From Ktedonobacter sp. (lineage in GTDB: Bacteria > Chloroflexota > Ktedonobacteria > Ktedonobacterales > Ktedonobacteraceae), in NCBI GenBank assembly GCA_003450555.1, contig DMFQ01000200.1, positions 916 through 8,365 of the forward strand: a DNA stretch of 7,450 bases, read 5' to 3'. The translations under genes were made by a program, and so were the position numbers. This document shows, piece after piece, positions 1 through 6,283 of the stretch (position 1 is its first letter; every line of letters starts with the position of its first letter). The notes beneath the pieces are model-generated. The model was not told where the DNA came from. It did no database searches and saw only the letters and a program-made list of their open reading frames with translations.

Positions 1-60
1 GGCAGTAAAGCAGCCAAAAGATTAGAGTTTCGCGATTTCTCGCCACTCGAGAGTAAGATA

Positions 61-69
61 TGGTATACT
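61..69 (+). promoter_or_regulatory. Candidate extended -10 promoter element
   Basis: The bases TGGTATACT fit an extended -10 (TGn followed by TATACT, one mismatch to TATAAT). No convincing -35 lies 16 to 18 bases upstream. If used, transcription would start near 76 and give a leader of about 160 bases before the gene at 237. An AT-rich TATAAC at 198-203 is an alternative, but its nearest TTGCCC (170-175) is 22 bases away, which is too far for a standard pair. Confidence 0.3.
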
Positions 70-73
70 ATGG

Positions 74-120
74 TTGATGCGTCCCCATTGCAAATGCCGA
101 TTGAAAGTATAGCGCATCAA
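74..120 (+). repeat. Inverted repeat in the leader of the disordered-protein gene
   Basis: TTGATGCG at 74-81 is the exact reverse complement of CGCATCAA at 113-120, with 31 bases between. It lies just downstream of the candidate -10 at 61-69, so it would form near the 5' end of the leader RNA if that promoter is used. There is no T tract after it, so it does not look like a terminator. Its role is unknown. Confidence 0.35.
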
Positions 121-236
121 GGCTGCTGGAATTGGTGCGGAGCGAACGACGGGAGATACCCTCGAAATCTTGCCCATATGTCCACCACTTAGACAAATAT
201 AACTATCCTCCAAACGGGACAACCCGGAAAGGAAAC

Positions 237-1535
237 ATGACAAGAGATTACAATAAACAACCGCGAGATGACACGCGCTCGTCCTCTCGCAATCAATCCC
301 CAAACAGGACGGGAGACGAGCGGTCTCCACGCCCACCTCGCCCTCGACTGAGTCGTGAAACGGTAGATCGCGCATGGGAATCTGGAGCACCTACTCAACA
401 CGCCGACTATCGTACTCGTAGTAGCAATGGACAACCGCCACGAAATAGCTGGCGGAATAACCAGCAATCGGAGCACTCTCCTGCTCAAAATGGTCGCAGA
501 CCCTATGAACCCCGCGGCAACAACCAGGGCAATCAACGGAGCTTCGAGCGTACACCCAATGGTAATTTTGGCCCTCGTCCACAGCCTTTCGGCACTGGCT
601 CCAACAGGTCCAATGATCAGCGGTTCAACAGCCGACCTGGAACCTCACGCGGTCCCCTGAGTAATGGAAATCAGGGTGGCTTCCGTGAAAACCAGCGACC
701 ACACGAACAGCGCCCTCCATTCCGTGATACGGACCAGAATCGTGGTTATCAACGACGTGACTTTACGGGTCCTGACAGGCGAACTAACGGTTTTGAGCGC
801 ACCAATCGTCCTCCACGCGATTTTGGGCGTGATGAGCGATCACCGCGCACATTTGACCGCAAGCCGCGCGATTTTGGGCGTGATGAGCGATCACCACGCA
901 ATTCCGCTCATGGCAATCGACCACCTTACCCTGTTGAGCAGCGCGATACACAAAATCCTCGCTGGCAAAGCCGACCGGTGGCGCGGCAAGATAGCGCTTC
1001 GCAAGAGCGTCCGCACATTAACGAGCGAGAACAAAGCAAGCTGTTCGAGGGAGATTACGAGCGTTTTGATTCTCCGACAGAACAGAAGAGGTCTGACAAA
1101 CCTACTCGGCCTTACAAAAGCAGAAAAAAAGTTGATGCGCCCAACGCTAAACTTGAAGAACAGCATGTCACCCGTCTACCCGATGGGCGTGTACTCAAAG
1201 GCCCGCGTCCCGTACAGCGCAAAAATGCTCAATTCTGGAGTGAAATCTCCAATGAGACTGAACAGCTGATCGATCGCGTTGAAGTACCGGCTTCACCTGA
1301 CGGCGTGGAGGCACAACCTGTGGAGCTTCAACAGGATGGCGCTTTACCGCAGGAAACTCAGGAAGAGGCTATGCCGCAAGAAATTGCCAGCACCACTGAG
1401 GAAGCTGCCCCAAAAAAATCGCGTACACGCGCCGCTAGCGCTATTGCACGAAGTAAGAAGGTAGCTGTCAAAAAACCGCGTTCGACTGGTCCGAAACCAT
1501 CGCAGCACGGCTACAAATGGCCGACAACCGAGTGA
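237..1535 (+). CDS. Arg/Asn/Pro-rich, largely disordered basic protein of unknown function
   Basis: I do not recognise a named family. The 432-residue product (ATG at 237) is very rich in Arg, Asn, Pro, Gln, Gly and Ser over residues 1 to about 290. It has scattered RG, RP and FGR dipeptides, no predicted globular core and no signal peptide or membrane segment. A 17-residue unit is tandemly repeated at residues 194-227. Residues about 309-350 look different: a more ordered block containing LPDGRVLKGPRPVQRKNAQFW with Trp334, perhaps the only folded or conserved part. An acidic Glu/Gln stretch follows, then a Lys/Arg/Ala/Pro tail from residue 392 resembling histone-H1-like tails. Such composition suggests RNA or DNA binding or condensate formation, but that is inference. 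The frame is open back to a TTG at 132. I prefer 237 because of the purine-rich GGAAAGGAA at 226-234 and because the upstream 35 residues lack the composition of the rest. A hairpin follows the stop, so it appears to be monocistronic. Confidence 0.8.
   Translation: MTRDYNKQPRDDTRSSSRNQSPNRTGDERSPRPPRPRLSRETVDRAWESGAPTQHADYRTRSSNGQPPRNSWRNNQQSEHSPAQNGRRPYEPRGNNQGNQRSFERTPNGNFGPRPQPFGTGSNRSNDQRFNSRPGTSRGPLSNGNQGGFRENQRPHEQRPPFRDTDQNRGYQRRDFTGPDRRTNGFERTNRPPRDFGRDERSPRTFDRKPRDFGRDERSPRNSAHGNRPPYPVEQRDTQNPRWQSRPVARQDSASQERPHINEREQSKLFEGDYERFDSPTEQKRSDKPTRPYKSRKKVDAPNAKLEEQHVTRLPDGRVLKGPRPVQRKNAQFWSEISNETEQLIDRVEVPASPDGVEAQPVELQQDGALPQETQEEAMPQEIASTTEEAAPKKSRTRAASAIARSKKVAVKKPRSTGPKPSQHGYKWPTTE
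816..900 (+). repeat. Direct tandem repeat, 51-base period, inside the disordered protein
   Basis: Bases 816-849 recur at 867-900 with a single mismatch (G845 against A896), so a 34-base unit is repeated at a spacing of 51 bases. The period is exactly 17 codons, so the frame is kept and the block RDFGRDERSPR is encoded twice, starting at residues 194 and 211. The near-perfect DNA identity, including synonymous positions, indicates a recent duplication. Confidence 0.85.
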
Positions 1536-1541
1536 TACTAC

Positions 1542-1578
1542 TATATACTCTCGCTACCTGGGGCAGCGAGAGTATATA
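1542..1578 (+). terminator. Strong hairpin after the disordered-protein gene
   Basis: The arms 1542-1555 (TATATACTCTCGCT) and 1565-1578 are perfect 14-bp complements around a 9-base loop. The hairpin begins 6 bases after the stop codon. No T run follows on the + strand, so it is either an imperfect intrinsic terminator or a 3'-end stabilising hairpin. Confidence 0.6.
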
Positions 1579-1623
1579 ACAAGGCTCCGGGATATCACAG
1601 ACCCACTTAAGGGGATGCGTACC

Positions 1624-1661
1624 GAGTCCTCTGGACTCTGTGCTTCTAAAAGCTCTTTTTT
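1624..1661 (+). promoter_or_regulatory. Two small hairpins and a T run before the hydrolase gene
   Basis: GAGTCC (1624-1629) and GGACTC (1633-1638) form a 6-bp stem with a 3-base loop. GCTT (1642-1645) and AAGC (1650-1653) form a second short stem followed at once by TCTTTTTT (1654-1661). A stem followed by a T run 15 bases before an ATG is laid out like a weak terminator or attenuator. The stems are short, and I find no riboswitch or T-box consensus. I could not identify a clear promoter between 1579 and 1676. Confidence 0.3.
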
Positions 1662-1676
1662 ATTACGAGATACACA

Positions 1677-2705
1677 ATGCATGTTAGAACGGTATTGGGT
1701 CGCATTGCTCCTGAGAACCTGGGTATCACGCTTGGACACGAGCATCTCCTCATTGATCTGCGCGGTTTATGGGAGAACCCACCTCCTGAGAGGGCATATC
1801 TCACTGACCAGGAGCCAACACTGGAAAACCTGGGCGAATTGATACGCAACCCATACGACTCCAAGCTCAATTTGCTGATCGATGATCCTGAGTTAACTAT
1901 CACAGAACTGCTCAGCTATCAAAAAGTAGGAGGGCAGGCACTGATCGATATGACCACGGTGGGAATCAAGCCTGATCCGCAGGGTCTTCAGGCTATCGCT
2001 CAGGCAACGGGAATACATATCGTAGCGGGATGTGGCTACTACCGTCAGCCACTCCTACCGGAGTCGCTACATGAACGCAGCAAGGAAGAGATTGCCGATG
2101 ATTTGTTGCGCTGGCTCAGCGAGGGCATGTATGGTACGACGATACGCGCGGGTTTGATGGGCGAACTGGGCACCAGTTCGCCTATTTACCCATTTGAGGA
2201 ACGCCAACTGCGCGCCGCGGCCCGCGTACAACAAAAGACCGGAGCAAGCATCAATGTTCACCCATTAATCTGGGGGCACGAACATCTGCATATTCTCGAT
2301 ATTCTCGAAGAAGAGGGGGCTGACCTCTCGCGTGTCGCAATTAGTCACTGCGATGAATTGGTCGAACCGGCGTGGCATGCACGCATCGCGGAGCGAGGTG
2401 CCGTGCTCTCGTTTGATACCTTCGGTTCAGAGACCTATTTTGATCGCAGTTTTGCCCAGGAACCACGCGATACTGACCGCATTGAGTGTGTAATACGTTT
2501 GCTAGAAAAAGGATATGGAGCGCAGCTGATGCTGGCGCACGATATTTGTACACGTACCCAGTTCCACCGCTATGGCGGTTGGGGTTGGGATCATCTACTA
2601 CGCAATATTGTACCGCGCTTGCGTCACGCGGGAGTTTCACAAGAAGAACTGGATACTATCTTCATTGAAACACCCAGGCGACTACTGACACTCCAAGGTG
2701 ACTGA
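1677..2705 (+). CDS. Phosphotriesterase-family metal-dependent hydrolase
   Basis: This is a complete 342-residue member of the phosphotriesterase family (amidohydrolase TIM barrel, PF02126 type), cytosolic, with no signal peptide. The two-metal site is readable: His21 and His23 in GHEHL, Glu163 in GELGTSSPI as the bridging residue, His195 in INVHP, His224 in SHCDE and Asp289 in LAHDI. The bridging residue is Glu, as in the E. coli PHP-type homologues, not the carboxylated Lys of true phosphotriesterase. Family landmarks such as TGIHIVAGCGYY (111-122) and the C-terminal GGWGWDHLL with ETPRRLL are present. Members hydrolyse lactones, phosphorylated sugar lactones or organophosphate esters; the substrate cannot be told from sequence. 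The ATG at 1677 gives the family-typical N-terminus (VLGRIAPENLGITLGHEHL), although the ribosome site before it is weak. The radical SAM gene follows 4 bases after the stop, so the two are very likely co-transcribed and translationally coupled. Confidence 0.93.
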   Translation: MHVRTVLGRIAPENLGITLGHEHLLIDLRGLWENPPPERAYLTDQEPTLENLGELIRNPYDSKLNLLIDDPELTITELLSYQKVGGQALIDMTTVGIKPDPQGLQAIAQATGIHIVAGCGYYRQPLLPESLHERSKEEIADDLLRWLSEGMYGTTIRAGLMGELGTSSPIYPFEERQLRAAARVQQKTGASINVHPLIWGHEHLHILDILEEEGADLSRVAISHCDELVEPAWHARIAERGAVLSFDTFGSETYFDRSFAQEPRDTDRIECVIRLLEKGYGAQLMLAHDICTRTQFHRYGGWGWDHLLRNIVPRLRHAGVSQEELDTIFIETPRRLLTLQGD

Positions 2706-2709
2706 TAGA

Positions 2710-3654
2710 ATGCTTTATCCCAGCTATCTCAATTTGTATGAATCAGGCGAACTGGCTGAACGTGCAGCTACAGCCTGGGAAATCCTGCGCAGTTGTACCA
2801 TATGTCCACAGAACTGCCGTTGTAACCGTATCGCAGGGAAAACTGGCGTGTGTCATTCCGGCACAGAGGCTATTGTCGCATCCTGGAACGTTCATCGCCG
2901 TGAAGAACCTCCAATCAGCGGGACACGGGGGGCAGGGACTATTTTCTTTGGCTACTGCCAGGCCCGCTGCACCTATTGCCAGAACTTTTCGCTCAGTCAG
3001 GGAGGACTTGGCCACCGTGTTGGTCCAGAACGGCTGGCGGACATGATGCTCTACCTACAAAAGAAACGCTGCCACAATCTGGATCTTGTCACACCCACCC
3101 ACTTTGTACCGCAGATACTAGCGGCGCTAGTAGTAGCCTGTAGTAAGGGGCTTACACTGCCAATTGTCTATAACTGTGCTGGTTATGAGAACCTGGAGAC
3201 GCTAAAATTGTTGGACGGCGTTGTCGATGTGTATCTACCCGACGCCAAGTATTCTGACAATAAAAACGCGTTGCGTACATCGAAGATGCCACGCTATGTT
3301 GATCATAACCAGATAACGCTGCGTGAAATGCACCGGCAGGTTGGCCCACTTCAACTCGACGAGGAGGGCATCGCACGGCGCGGACTGCTCATTCGACACC
3401 TCGTTATGCCCGAGGATATAGCGGGAACGCGCGAAGTACTGCGCTGGATCGCGGAAGAATTAGGGCCAGGCACTCCGGTCAGCCTGATGGACCAATACTT
3501 TCCTGCCTGGAAAGCTGTGAATGACCCGGTACTTAACCGCCGCCTGACCTGGACCGAGTATAGCGCTGCTATAGACGCTCTGGAAGAATTTCAATTGGAT
3601 GCTGGTTATGTTCAGGAAGACCTGATGGAGCTCGATACGACGTCTGTAATATAG
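2710..3654 (+). CDS. PflX-like radical SAM protein (COG1313 type)
   Basis: The 314-residue product matches the family of radical SAM proteins once compared to pyruvate formate-lyase activating enzyme (PflX, COG1313), whose substrate is unknown. The [4Fe-4S] motif CQARCTYC supplies Cys83, Cys87 and Cys90, inside the family signature EEPPISGTRGAGTIFF then CQN. An N-terminal cysteine cluster (Cys29, 32, 36, 38, 48) precedes it, as is usual for this group, and may bind a second metal or cluster. Later landmarks are VYLPDAKYSDNKNA and RHLVMPEDIAGT, and the length is normal. I chose ATG 2710 because AAGGTGA at 2695-2701 is a ribosome site 8 bases before it. A GTG at 2698 in the same frame would overlap the hydrolase end by 8 bases, but it sits inside that site. 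The site lies within the last codons of the hydrolase, so translation is probably coupled. No glycyl-radical enzyme partner is visible nearby. Confidence 0.9.
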   Translation: MLYPSYLNLYESGELAERAATAWEILRSCTICPQNCRCNRIAGKTGVCHSGTEAIVASWNVHRREEPPISGTRGAGTIFFGYCQARCTYCQNFSLSQGGLGHRVGPERLADMMLYLQKKRCHNLDLVTPTHFVPQILAALVVACSKGLTLPIVYNCAGYENLETLKLLDGVVDVYLPDAKYSDNKNALRTSKMPRYVDHNQITLREMHRQVGPLQLDEEGIARRGLLIRHLVMPEDIAGTREVLRWIAEELGPGTPVSLMDQYFPAWKAVNDPVLNRRLTWTEYSAAIDALEEFQLDAGYVQEDLMELDTTSVI

Positions 3655-3675
3655 ACGGTGTAACTAGTTTAGCCG

Positions 3676-3701
3676 TGCTATAATCTGACAGATGCTATAA
3701 G
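3676..3701 (+). promoter_or_regulatory. Two tandem extended -10 elements for the prenyl synthase gene
   Basis: TGCTATAAT at 3676-3684 is a perfect extended -10. TGCTATAAG at 3693-3701 is a near copy exactly 17 bases further on. Neither has a good -35 (the first would need CGGTGT at 3656-3661), which is common when the TG extension is present. Starts would fall near 3691 and 3708, giving a leader of roughly 130 to 150 bases. The position, 22 bases after the radical SAM stop, makes the prenyl synthase a separate transcription unit. Confidence 0.6.
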
Positions 3702-3726
3702 AACGTATACATGCTAGCGAACATCG

Positions 3727-3810
3727 GTACCTGAGAGGCAATGTACACTGTGTGCAAGCTGTTTCTCTGGCCGGTACATTTCTCCATGCGATAGGAGAGT
3801 AGAAATGTAT
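3727..3810 (+). promoter_or_regulatory. Leader with mutually exclusive hairpins before the prenyl synthase
   Basis: Segment B, GTACATT (3774-3780), can pair in three ways. It pairs with AATGTAC at 3740-3746 (7 bp). As TACATTTCT (3775-3783) it pairs with AGAAATGTA at 3801-3809 (9 bp). As GGTAC (3773-3777) it pairs with GTACC at 3727-3731, extended by AGAG 3734-3737 with CTCT 3765-3768. These pairings cannot coexist. The 9-bp form ends 3 bases before the GGAGGTG ribosome site (3813-3819), so a switch could affect ribosome access. There is no T run, so control at translation fits better than termination. No known riboswitch class is recognised. Confidence 0.4.
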
Positions 3811-3825
3811 CCGGAGGTGCCCGAA

Positions 3826-3888
3826 ATGGAGAACCATTATGAACGACACGGCCACTTTGAGCCACTTATTTGCCGGTATCCAGGATGA
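3826..3888 (+). other. Possible 20-codon upstream ORF overlapping the prenyl synthase start
   Basis: An ATG at 3826 lies 6 bases after GGAGGTG (3813-3819), the best ribosome site in the region. It opens a 20-residue frame beginning MENHYERHGHFEP, with its stop at 3886-3888. The prenyl synthase start (3839) lies 13 bases downstream in another frame and has its own weaker GGAG at 3828-3831. The small peptide has no recognisable function. If translated it could either compete with the main start or load ribosomes for it. Confidence 0.3.
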
Positions 3889-4828
3889 CCTTGACAAGGT
3901 AGATACCACATTTGAGAAGAGGGCAACATCCGGACTCGACATCCTCAATTCCGCTTCGATGCACGCGCTTGGATCACCCGGCAAACGATTGAGAACGGCA
4001 CTTACGCTACTCTCTGGTAAGATGAAAACGTATCGCTTTGATAAGCTGTTGCCTTTGAGCGTCGCCTTTGAAATGGTACACCTGGCGACGCTTATTCATG
4101 ATGACATCGTGGACAACGCGAAGACGAGGCGCGGCAATCCAACGGTCAATGCACTCTGGGGAGACAATATCGCTATCCTACTCGGTGATTACTACTTTGC
4201 CAAGACTGCAGGTCTCATTGCTGATATTAACGATAATCGTATTGATCACCTTTTTTCAGATACAGTAGCAACCGTCTGCGAAGGCACCATCATGGAAATG
4301 ATGACTGCCGGGCGCATCGATCTGACCATCGAAAGCTACCATGAGAAAATCAATCATAAGACTGCTTGCTTGATCGCTGCCTGTTGTAAAGGTGGGGCGA
4401 TTGTCAGCCAGGCCTCGGACGAGGAAATCAATTTTCTTTACGAGTATGGTTTGAATCTCGGCATTGCTTTTCAAATAATTGATGACATCCTGGATTATAC
4501 GGAAGACCAGGCGACGATTGGGAAGCCAGCCGGTAATGACTTGCGTCAGGGCATGGTTACACTGCCGTTGATTTACGCGCTGCAAGAACAGCCCCGCAAT
4601 GGGCACTACCAGGCGGTACATGGGTTACTGAATGGATCACCGCAACGAGAGGAAGATTTTCGTTCGGTCATCAATTGGGTCGTTGGAGGTGCAGGCGTAG
4701 AGCGTTCACAAGCAGACGCCCAGTCCTATGCAAACAAAGCACGAGCAGCGTTGTACCACTTCCCTCAGTCTCAAGGTCGTCAAGTGTTGGATGATCTCAT
4801 CGATTTCGTGGTCTCACGCAAACATTAG
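3839..4828 (+). CDS. Long-chain trans polyprenyl diphosphate synthase
   Basis: This 329-residue soluble enzyme of the isoprenoid synthase fold condenses isopentenyl diphosphate onto an allylic diphosphate to make a long all-trans prenyl chain. In bacteria without ubiquinone this is usually the menaquinone side chain. The first aspartate-rich motif is Asp88-Asp89-Ile-Val-Asp92 followed by KTRRG. The second is Asp215-Asp216-Ile-Leu-Asp219 followed by GKPAGNDLRQG. The substrate-binding GKRLR is at residues 48-52. Ala83, five residues before the first motif, is small, as in hepta- to decaprenyl synthases, whereas short-chain enzymes carry bulky residues there; this is only a hint of chain length. 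ATG 3839 gives the full family N-terminus and has GGAG at 3828-3831. The gene has its own promoter region and a strong terminator, so it is probably monocistronic. The neighbours are not isoprenoid or quinone genes, so context does not fix the product. Confidence 0.93.
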   Translation: MNDTATLSHLFAGIQDDLDKVDTTFEKRATSGLDILNSASMHALGSPGKRLRTALTLLSGKMKTYRFDKLLPLSVAFEMVHLATLIHDDIVDNAKTRRGNPTVNALWGDNIAILLGDYYFAKTAGLIADINDNRIDHLFSDTVATVCEGTIMEMMTAGRIDLTIESYHEKINHKTACLIAACCKGGAIVSQASDEEINFLYEYGLNLGIAFQIIDDILDYTEDQATIGKPAGNDLRQGMVTLPLIYALQEQPRNGHYQAVHGLLNGSPQREEDFRSVINWVVGGAGVERSQADAQSYANKARAALYHFPQSQGRQVLDDLIDFVVSRKH

Positions 4829-4838
4829 CCGAACAGTT

Positions 4839-4897
4839 GCAAAAGCGAAGGAGGAGTTAAGGTGAACGGTTCACCTTGACTCCTCCTTCGCTTTTGC
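4839..4897. terminator. 28-bp hairpin, bidirectional terminator between convergent genes
   Basis: Bases 4839-4866 pair with 4870-4897 over 28 positions, all Watson-Crick on the + strand transcript except one U-G pair (4858 with 4878), around a 3-base loop (4867-4869). The hairpin starts 10 bases after the prenyl synthase stop and 15 bases after the stop of the opposite-strand gene. The stem foot carries AAAA on one side and TTTT on the other, so each strand ends in T-rich sequence within the stem. This suits termination in both directions. Confidence 0.85.
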
Positions 4898-4912
4898 TTC
4901 ATGTTTTGCGAC

Positions 4913-6271
4913 TTAGAAGAAGCCGCGGCTAAAGATAATGACCAGCACCAGGCATATTAAAATCGAGCCGAGCCAGATAGCGGCGTGGAGCATGTCATTT
5001 CGCTCTACCAGCGGAGGAAGTTCCTCTGGACGAGGTAGGAGCAGCCTCTGTTCGTCTTCGTCGTCCATAGGCGCAAGCGACTGCAGGGTCTGAGCTACGC
5101 TATCGGGATACTGTTGCGCAGCAGCTTGCTCAAATTTTTGCCCACGCTCTACACCATCAGGTACCTGGAACATGGGTTTCTCAGAGCGTTGTCCAGAGCC
5201 GGGAACAAGGGTGCTGCTGACCGAGCGCATTGCCAGGAGATCCTGACGCAGTTCAGACGGACGTTGATAGCGTTGGCTAGCAATGGGGCGCAAGGCCCTT
5301 CCCAAAATGGCATCGAACTGTGGAGTAACGTTGGGATTTAGCCGCTGAGCCTGAGGAATACTGCCGCTGACACCTACAGGCATACTACCAGTGACAGCAT
5401 GGTATGCAGTTGCCATCACTGAGTACAGATCGGAGCGAACATCTATAACGCCTCGCACAAATTCAGGCGCGGCATATGGGGAGAGTCGCGACCGATCAAT
5501 CCCTGAGACAAATTGTGTTGCACCACCAGCCAGGATAATTGAGAAGTTGGTGAGAATGTACTGGGAACCTGAGCGCCCAACGAGAATATGCTCTGGACGA
5601 ATAAGTCCATGTACCAGAGGTGGAGATTGTTGTGCGAGCAACTCCAGCACCTCGGTCATTTGCAAACAGCACTCGATGACGTCTTGTTCGGCTATGGCTC
5701 TTCCGGTACGACGCATACGGTTTAAAAGGGATTCACCTTGAATTGGTTCAAAAACAAAGAAGTTCCGCCCACGATCACTAAAGGCATCCCAAAGGGTAGG
5801 GATATGAGGATGCCTGCCAACAGAAGTCAATGCCATTGTCGCGGTACGTAGAGTAGATTGCATGACTAAAGAGCTGTTCTCAGGCAGCACTAGTTCACAA
5901 ATCATAACCTGCGATGCGCCACGTTGAGCATCTTGCGCAATCCACATAGTCTCGTAGACGCCCGATAACCATTCCTGCCGCTCCTGAAGCTCATGCAAAC
6001 GATAGCGACCACCACGAAGGATGGTACCTGGCTGAAGCGAGCGTGTATCAGTTCCTCCTGAAGCTCTATTCCCACTCTGAGCTGATGCAGCATAATTCTG
6101 CCGAGAGGGAGCCGATGACTGATCTGGTTGCACACGTTGGTTATCGTGTATGAGAGGGTCTGTGACCAGGCGACTCGCACGAGGAGCATTTTGCGAGCGT
6201 TGCATATCAGGCAAATAAGAATCTGCTGTTCTTCCCATCTGAGATGCCGTCTGCGGACGCGGCGGAAACAT
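4913..6271 (-). CDS. Tail-anchored protein kinase-like protein, probable pseudokinase
   Basis: The 452-residue frame has a disordered Gln/Ser/Arg-rich N-terminus (1 to about 80), a kinase-like domain (about 85-350), a linker rich in Gln and acidic residues, and one C-terminal membrane helix (about 428-447). The C-lobe is clear: HGLIRPEHIL (221-230) stands at the catalytic loop, TNFS (241-244) at the DFG site, AAPE (267-270) at APE, and VRSDLYS (278-284) carries the conserved Asp281. The HRD Asp is Leu223, the DFG Asp is Asn242, and the VAIK Lys appears to be Cys125 in VMICELV. Loss of all three argues for a pseudokinase that scaffolds or senses at the membrane, with the domain facing the cytoplasm; this is inference. 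ATG 6271 has no convincing ribosome site. Met23 (ATG at 6205-6203) is another start, two bases after the upstream stop. The frame overlaps the zinc-ribbon gene and may be its continuation. The terminator at 4839-4897 follows. Confidence 0.85.
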   Translation of the reverse strand: MFPPRPQTASQMGRTADSYLPDMQRSQNAPRASRLVTDPLIHDNQRVQPDQSSAPSRQNYAASAQSGNRASGGTDTRSLQPGTILRGGRYRLHELQERQEWLSGVYETMWIAQDAQRGASQVMICELVLPENSSLVMQSTLRTATMALTSVGRHPHIPTLWDAFSDRGRNFFVFEPIQGESLLNRMRRTGRAIAEQDVIECCLQMTEVLELLAQQSPPLVHGLIRPEHILVGRSGSQYILTNFSIILAGGATQFVSGIDRSRLSPYAAPEFVRGVIDVRSDLYSVMATAYHAVTGSMPVGVSGSIPQAQRLNPNVTPQFDAILGRALRPIASQRYQRPSELRQDLLAMRSVSSTLVPGSGQRSEKPMFQVPDGVERGQKFEQAAAQQYPDSVAQTLQSLAPMDDEDEQRLLLPRPEELPPLVERNDMLHAAIWLGSILICLVLVIIFSRGFF

Positions 6272-6283
6272 TCTTCGGTGTCA
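6203..6283 (-). other. Overlap and probable frame junction, zinc-ribbon gene to pseudokinase
   Basis: On the - strand the zinc-ribbon frame stops with TGA at 6209-6207, while the pseudokinase frame (one base forward) is open from just after a TGA at 6283-6281. Joining the two needs a one-base skip, or the loss of one inserted base, between 6280 and 6207. The only runs there are GGG and TTT, so there is no classical slippery heptamer. The stop is followed by T and then ATG (6205-6203), a layout that would also suit stop-and-restart translation. Both sides are disordered linker, so sequence character does not choose between the readings. Confidence 0.6.

Noticed and set aside
1..192. Frame 1 on the + strand is open from the window edge to TAG at 190-192, possibly the end of an upstream gene
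   Set aside because: The 63 translated residues have no recognisable motif and run through the promoter-like and inverted-repeat region. Two other frames stop within the first 25 bases, so an upstream gene end cannot be chosen.
22..390. Open frame of 122 codons on the - strand across the left leader
   Set aside because: It overlaps the start of the disordered-protein gene, has no recognisable family features, and its sequence reads like the antisense of leader and Arg-rich coding DNA.
664..1269. 201-codon + strand frame inside the disordered-protein gene
   Set aside because: It is a shadow frame. The other frame has a coherent compositional bias, an in-frame tandem repeat and a start with a purine-rich site.
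1579..1676. T-box, tRNA or known riboswitch before the hydrolase gene
   Set aside because: I find no T-box core, no cloverleaf and no known riboswitch consensus, only two short hairpins.
2698..2709. GTG 2698 as start of the radical SAM gene
   Set aside because: It lies inside the AAGGTGA ribosome site that is well spaced for ATG 2710, and the family N-terminus is complete from 2710.
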